64,000 nt of DNA, taken from the NCBI RefSeq assembly GCF_028389875.1, contig NC_084671.1, positions 26,381,083-26,445,082 of the forward strand. Reading direction: 5' to 3'. Within the stretch, counting starts at the first letter, position 1. Each line of letters begins with the position of its first letter. This document shows, one piece after another, positions 59,801-64,000 of the stretch. The notes under the pieces are model-generated. The model was not told the DNA's origin, searched no databases, and saw nothing but the letters and a program-made list of their open reading frames with translations. This stretch comes from Rhea pennata. Lineage: Eukaryota > Chordata > Aves > Rheiformes > Rheidae. Both the position numbers and the translations under genes were made by a program.

Positions 59801-62800
59801 GCTAGAGCATGGCTCACTTCCAGCTAAATAGCAACATCTTCTAGAAAAACGTTGCAGCTCCATTTAAAGATTTCAAGCAACAGGGAGCCCTCCACAGCCC
59901 CTTCTAAGTTTTTCTCGTAGGCAATTACTCTTCAGCCAGAAGAGCTCTTCTGCAGCCTGCACCTGATCCCTGAGTGGAGGAGCAGCACACTTGCTGGCTA
60001 TGTGAAAAAGGAGACCAACCGCATTCAGAGGGAATGGGTGCTGTGGGGGGACACGCACCAGGGAGAGAGGAGAGAGCTCTGTAACAGCAGGCAACTAACT
60101 GCCAGAGGACAGCTAGGAGTCTCTCCTGCTTCTGAAGAGGAAGGTAATTAAGAGGGTGTAGACTGTAGCAAGAAGGGATAAATAGAGCATTCAGGTACTC
60201 ACTGTGCTTCCTCTGCAGCTACTACTTTTGTATAGTAGTCACTTGAGTACAAAACGACATTGGCAACCTGCTCCACTGAGTGAGAAAGGAGAAAGGGGAC
60301 AATCAGCGGTGCACACACATCAGAAACACAACACAGCCACCCCACCAGGAGCAGAAGACACTATGAGGGGAACAGGAAAGCCTTAAAGCTTGAAGGGACC
60401 ACTAGGATGGGCAGTGTGACTTGGTTACAGACCAATATAACACATGTGGGCAAAGTCTATATCTCGAGAAAGAGATCCAGCCTTGACTTGAAGAAAACAG
60501 AAAGTCAACAACCCACGGTTTCCCTTGGGAGCCTGTTCTTTCCGTTATAAACATCTGCATCTTTCTTCTCTAAACGTGTCTGTGTTTGTCTCTGGTCACT
60601 GGCATCTCTCACATTATCTATGGCCAACTCATTTGCATTGAGGAGATATCATAGAATCAGTAAGGTTGGAAGGGACCTCTGGAGATCATCTAGTCCAACC
60701 TCCCTGCTCAAGCAGGGTCACCTACAGCATATTAGACAGGGTTGCATCCAGGCAGGCCTTGAAGATCTCCAGAGAAGGAGACTCCACAACCTCTCTGGGC
60801 AACCTGTTCCTGTGATCTGTCACTCTCACAGTGAAGAAATTCCCCCTCACGGTCAGGCGGAACTGCCTGTGGTTCAGTTTTTGCCCATTGCCTCTTGTCC
60901 TGTCACGCCGGACAACTGAAAAGAGTTTGTCCCTGTCCCCTTGACACCGTCCCTTCAAGTACTTATACACATTGATAAGATCCCCCCTCTAAACAGGCCC
61001 AGCTCTCGCAGCCGTTCCTCATAGGGCAGATGCTCCAGCCCTCTGATCATCTTTGTAGCCCTACACTGGACTCTCTCCAGAAGCTCCATGTCTCTCCTGT
61101 ACGGGGGAGCCCAGAACTGGGCACAGTACTCGAGATGCGGCCTCACCAGGGCTGACTGGAGGGGCAGGATCACCTCCCTCGACCTGCTGGCAACACTCTT
61201 CCTTATGCGCCCCAGGAGACCATTGGCCTTCCTGGCCACAAGGGCACATTGCTGCCTCAGGGTCAACCTGTCATCCACCAGCACTCCCAGGTCCTTCTCT
61301 GCAGAGCTGCTCTCTAGAAGGTCGGTCCCCAGCTTGTACTGGTGCCTAGGGTTATTTTTCCCTAGGTGCAGAACTCTGCACTTGCCCTTGAACCTCCTGA
61401 GGTTCCTCTCCACCCAGCTCTCCAGCCTGTCCATCATCACCAAGCAGACTGGATACCAAGCTGCTGCCTGCAAACTGCCATAATAAGTGGCCTCTATCCT
61501 CCAGTCAAACACCAAAAACCTTGGGTACTTCCGACTGAAACACTGAGGAGAGAATCTGGGGACCAGCAAGGTCTTTCTAAGCTTCACAGAGGCAAAGAAA
61601 AATATTTGGAGCTCTCTGAAGAGTGTATCAGACTACAGAGGCTGGCACTGAATTGGCTTTTTCCATGCTGGACTTGTATGAAACCCTCAGCAACTCTCTT
61701 CCCGTCCTTTCTCCTCTCTTTCTCATCGGTTGTCTCCCAGACAGACATCTTTCAGATGTCTCTGAAACCTCAGACACAGCTGCATGTACTCTGGGGGGCA
61801 TCACACCCACAGTAGGGCCCCTCACCCTGGCGCCCAGATCCCCACAGCCCTCGGGAGGTGCCAGTCCCTTTCTGTTTTCTAGAGGGGAGATACTGGTGCC
61901 TGAAAATTAAGCCATGTGAGTACCCCGAGAGACAGGAAAAAGCCTATAGTGTTTCACCCCAGGAACAGCAGGAGAGAAACAGCAAAGCATCGGGCAGAGG
62001 GACAAATTCCTGACTCACACATGCTGCCTGCTTAAGCAGCTGCAAGCACTACTTTCTGGCCCTCTTTGAGCCCTCCCGTCACACAGTCCTAATGCCCTCA
62101 AAGAATCCCAAGCAACAGTAAAAACATACCCGTCACTTTGATCTTCTTCACGGTTTTCTCTGTGTTGTTGGTGACAGTGATAGTGACTGGAATGGGCTCG
62201 CCGTGGTAGTACACCTAGGAGGGGTTTGGTTCACAGAAACCTCAGCACGAGGCTTCGCCCAAGCCCTAGCACCCCTCTAGTCCCCCATCATAAATCTCCT
62301 CCAAAGGGCCAGAGAAGGCAAGAGAACCCTTCCCAGTAGCTTCCACTGACCCCAAATGAGCCTGGTAGAGGGGTCTCAGCCTCTCTAGCAGTAGCTACAG
62401 ACAGAAATTACCTTAAAGTGCTTGAGTACTGGGACAAGCCAGTGCCAGCAGTAACACTGGAAGTATCTGCTATGGGCAGTAAAATGGATATCGCCACTGA
62501 AATGCTATGATGGCCACACCCCTGGCCATGGTCCTCACCTCTTTACTGAGGCATGCTTTCAAGTGTAATGGCTTGTTGGACATGAAGAACTGCCAGGTGG
62601 TCTCTGCACATGGCTGGGGTCCCAGCTCTTCTGGAGCATACTGTACCTTACGGATCAACAGGCGCACCGAGCTCCTGTGAAGCAGCAGGAGACATGACAA
62701 CATGGCACTTATTTCTGCTTGGTAGAGGCAAGAGTTCTGTGTTAATGTCCACCTTACACCCAGGAGGTTTGCTGACAAGCAGCGCAAAGCTGAACAAGCC

Positions 62801-62951
62801 ACCATGGTGCACTACTGCACCTCCCACCCCCTCCTTACAGAGGGCATGGATGGAAACAGCCATGTGCACAGATGTCTCATTACCTCTTGTGAATCCTCTC
62901 TTCCACATTCTCTGTTGAGAAAGCCTTCACCTCAAAGTCCACCCCGCAGAT
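50787..62951 (-). CDS. SAG: S-arrestin (rod arrestin), ten exons, partial (5' part off window)
   Basis: Rod outer-segment arrestin, which binds light-activated phosphorylated rhodopsin and blocks transducin. Ten minus-strand exons join in phase to 257 codons and a stop, matching mammalian residues from about 146 to the end; about 145 N-terminal residues lie off the right edge. Polar-core residues are kept: the phosphate-sensor Arg of [11 protein letters not shown] (R175), both lariat-loop Asp of [11 protein letters not shown] (D296 and D303 in bovine numbering) and the C-tail Arg of [12 protein letters not shown] (R382). The C-tail LVFEEF identifies rod arrestin rather than beta-arrestins, which have clathrin/AP2 motifs, or cone arrestin. 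The acidic end [15 protein letters not shown] differs from mammals, as is usual for this part. SAG lies upstream of DGKD on the same strand, as in human. Confidence 0.97.
50884..51538 (-). other. SAG: SAG intron between microexon and terminal exon
   Basis: Short intron with GTAAGT donor and TTTCAG acceptor. Nothing else recognised. Confidence 0.85.
51539..51548 (-). CDS. SAG: SAG 10-nt microexon
   Basis: GGAAGGATTG flanked by ATTACAG and GTAAGT on the minus strand, with a pyrimidine-rich run upstream. It supplies exactly the phase change required between exon h (ends +1) and the terminal exon (starts with the third codon base), giving ...[16 protein letters not shown]. Mammalian SAG also has a 10-bp penultimate exon here (encoding part of AKES), which supports the call. 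It is far too short for any open-frame search. Confidence 0.88.
52540..52612. repeat. Dispersed 59-bp duplicate, copy 1, with A14
   Basis: A14 (52540-52553) followed by 59 bp, beginning GAGTAGGCTGTGTTATTTTT, that are identical to 53487-53545. Flanks outside the A tract and the 59 bp differ. Confidence 0.95.
53472..53545. repeat. Dispersed 59-bp duplicate, copy 2, with A14
   Basis: A14 (53472-53485), one extra G, then the same 59 bp as copy 1, 933 bp away in direct orientation. Confidence 0.95.
57276..57340 (-). CDS. SAG: SAG exon h
   Basis: Encodes (S)[19 protein letters not shown] then TA plus one base. PFRLMHP-P-ED is the arrestin C-domain end. Donor GTCAGT is off consensus. The exon ends phase 1, which does not fit the terminal exon directly and demands an intervening small exon. 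Confidence 0.95.
57341..57776 (-). other. SAG: SAG intron g-h
   Basis: Plain intron; T-rich stretch near 57462 only. Confidence 0.85.
57777..57800 (-). CDS. SAG: SAG exon g, 24-nt exon
   Basis: Only 24 nt: completes Gly, then MLGDFTS, then AG. Acceptor TAG preceded by a pyrimidine run, donor GTAAAA. It links VVSG to SEVGTELPF in phase, matching the mammalian GFLGELTSSEV segment. Confidence 0.92.
57801..58727 (-). other. SAG: SAG intron f-g
   Basis: Nothing recognised. Confidence 0.85.
58728..58805 (-). CDS. SAG: SAG exon f
   Basis: Encodes (I)[19 protein letters not shown] then VKLVVS, strands of the C-domain. Ends phase 2 with donor GTAAGA. Confidence 0.97.
58806..59119 (-). other. SAG: SAG intron e-f
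   Basis: Nothing recognised. Confidence 0.85.
59120..59257 (-). CDS. SAG: SAG exon e (lariat loop)
   Basis: Encodes (Q)[19 protein letters not shown] then [20 protein letters not shown] and NLASST. Includes both lariat-loop Asp residues of the polar core. Ends phase 2 (AT) with donor GTGAGT. Confidence 0.97.
59258..60202 (-). other. SAG: SAG intron d-e
   Basis: Contains a T21 tract at 59736-59756 and an A10 tract near 59608; no gene. Confidence 0.85.
59736..59756. repeat. T21 homopolymer
   Basis: Twenty-one uninterrupted T in a SAG intron. Confidence 0.95.
60203..60275 (-). CDS. SAG: SAG exon d
   Basis: Encodes [20 protein letters not shown] then AEEA plus two bases; typical of visual arrestins (VLYSSDYY). 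Donor GTGAGT. Confidence 0.97.
60276..62129 (-). other. SAG: SAG intron c-d
   Basis: Nearly half of this intron is the CR1 fragment at 60650-61480; the rest holds nothing recognised. Confidence 0.85.
60650..61480 (-). mobile_element. CR1 LINE, 5'-truncated, defective reverse-transcriptase fragment
   Basis: Minus-strand coding shows the C-terminal part of CR1 ORF2: [60 protein letters not shown] and [13 protein letters not shown]. The reading frame then shifts at about 60985: the expected continuation ([33 protein letters not shown]) is in another frame, which suggests a deletion of roughly 17 nt between LGLF and [10 protein letters not shown]. The 3' UTR ends with GGAAGGGACCTCTGGAGATC-type sequence (reverse on +) and a terminal ATTCTATGAT-like tail at 60650. 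Its right (5') limit is uncertain, about 61445-61487. CR1 is the main LINE of birds and other reptiles. Confidence 0.93.
62130..62214 (-). CDS. SAG: SAG exon c
   Basis: Encodes [20 protein letters not shown] then TVKKIKVT, the first strands of the C-domain; GEPIPV and [11 protein letters not shown] are conserved in arrestins. Ends phase 1, donor GTATGT. Confidence 0.97.
62215..62538 (-). other. SAG: SAG intron b-c
   Basis: Nothing recognised. The next intron (62675-62883) is only 209 bp. Confidence 0.85.
62539..62674 (-). CDS. SAG: SAG exon b (phosphate sensor)
   Basis: Encodes (R)[18 protein letters not shown] then [20 protein letters not shown] and E. Carries the polar-core Arg of SVRLLIRK and crosses the inter-domain hinge. 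Donor GTGAGG, phase 0. Confidence 0.97.
62884..62951 (-). CDS. SAG: SAG exon a ([10 protein letters not shown] exon)
   Basis: Encodes [20 protein letters not shown] then HK plus two bases; phase 0 in, phase 2 out, donor GTAATG. This is the end of the arrestin N-domain; [10 protein letters not shown] is an arrestin signature. The first SAG exon in reading order inside the window. Confidence 0.96.
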
Positions 62952-64000
62952 CTGCCAGTAGGAGAAAGGGGACAGGTCTGAAACCAGAGACTCACAAACC
63001 AAGCACATCTGCAGACGTTTAGACATCTTTCTTAGACATCTTAGACAGCTGGCATGAGCAGATTCCTGCCAGTTACAAACTGCTCTGGCCTCCAACGGTT
63101 GTAGTAGAAGTCCCTGCCAGCTGGGGTGACAGCATCCACTTGCACTATGCTCTTGGTAAGGGTTAATTCCTAGCATTTGACAGATGACATCCCTGCTCCT
63201 AAAAAGCTTTTTGTAGCAGTACTGCTGTACATTTAAAGTTCATAAGCACCCTTTCAAGCTGTAAGACTGATCAGCCTGCAGGACTCTCCAAGCTGCCTTG
63301 GGTTTCCAAACAGCTTTGTAATGCCAGCATGCAACTCAGAGTCAACCTTCTTACTTCCCAATGGACTGGGAGCAATCAGGCCAAGCTGACCTTCACTGTA
63401 ATGGGTTTATATTGCTATGGTGCATCTGGCTGAGTGCCAGATCTCTCTTCATTGCAGTAGGGAAAACTTTTGCTAGAATACTGTTGCTTGGCAAACATAC
63501 AGTTTGTCTCTGTGGCACTTGATTCCAGAGCCTACATCCAGTTTGTCCAGTTGTTAGTCTAGTCCAGCTGTTCAGAGAAGTATCCAAAATGAAGTATAAA
63601 AGGAATATTTTAAACAATGTCAGAAACCTTGCAGAACATCTCATCTGGTTACTTTTCCTCCAGTGTTTTTATTTTGTTTACACACATGTCCAAGACAGCC
63701 CTTTTCTGCATGTGTTTTAATTCAGAAACAAGTCTTAACACGTGGTATTTATATTGATCAATGAAATTTCTTTCTCCTTTTCTCTAATGTGACTGACTAG
63801 CTAAGAGCTTGCCTGACATCTACAAGCATTTTTATCTGTGTCCAACCCAAAGATCATGTGGATCACTTAAGAAAACTATAAATATTGCAGATTTAGCACA
63901 GTCTTGCTGCTTTTTGACTGGCTTCCTTTTCTTATTCTGAGGGCCTAAATTCCAACTCTGTGACACTCTCTTTAGCTCTTAAATGCTAGCTTCCTGAGAA
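62952..64000 (-). other. SAG: SAG intron upstream of exon a (partial)
   Basis: I looked for the preceding arrestin exons (segments like YPFLLTFPDYLPCSV) and found none, so they lie beyond 64000. Nothing else recognised. Confidence 0.75.

Noticed and set aside
61088..61483. 131-codon + strand frame
   Set aside because: Antisense of the CR1 reverse-transcriptase fragment.
1..64000. A novel multi-gene bacterial-type, phage or defence system, or CRISPR array
   Set aside because: The sequence is a vertebrate locus with split genes, avian retroelements and long introns. The repeats present are minisatellites and duplications, not spacer arrays.

Overview
The window is nuclear DNA of a vertebrate, almost certainly a bird. 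Its genes are split into short exons with GT-AG introns on the minus strand. It carries a 5'-truncated CR1 LINE and a chimeric SINE with a tRNA-Ile-like head and a CR1 tail. That SINE architecture is known from passerines (TguSINE1-type), so a passerine is the best guess, made from memory and without a database search. There is no prokaryotic gene organisation; most long open frames are chance frames in introns or in GC-rich DNA.

Two neighbouring genes read right to left. The right part (about 50.5-64 kb) holds the 3' two thirds of SAG, the rod photoreceptor S-arrestin: ten coding exons, including a 24-nt exon and a 10-nt microexon, ending at a stop codon at 50787 with a poly(A) signal at 50516. 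Its first exons lie beyond the right edge. About 3.9 kb separates the SAG stop from the DGKD start codon. The left part (770-46892) holds the first 17 coding exons (732 codons) of DGKD, diacylglycerol kinase delta: an Ala-rich start, PH domain, two C1 domains, the catalytic domain and most of the acidic/Ser-rich linker. The accessory catalytic half and SAM domain lie beyond the left edge. SAG followed by DGKD on one strand is also the human 2q37 order. Exon phases match at every junction once the 10-nt SAG exon is included.

DGKD exon 1 sits in a GC-rich CpG island (about 46.6-47.04 kb) with GC boxes and a CTCF-like site. It is flanked upstream by eight perfect copies of a 13-bp repeat and downstream, in intron 1, by a G-rich hierarchical minisatellite. 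About 12 kb further into intron 1 there is a candidate second promoter (TATAAATAG) with a 9-codon alternative first exon in phase with exon 2. It would replace the 57 residues of exon 1 and recalls the short-N-terminus DGK-delta isoform of mammals.

The two genes are not obviously linked in function: SAG quenches phosphorylated, light-activated rhodopsin in rods, and DGKD converts diacylglycerol to phosphatidic acid at membranes. The remaining sequence is intron and spacer with homopolymer tracts, small recent duplications (86 bp tandem, 40 bp tandem, 59 bp dispersed), palindromes and two isolated GC-rich patches.
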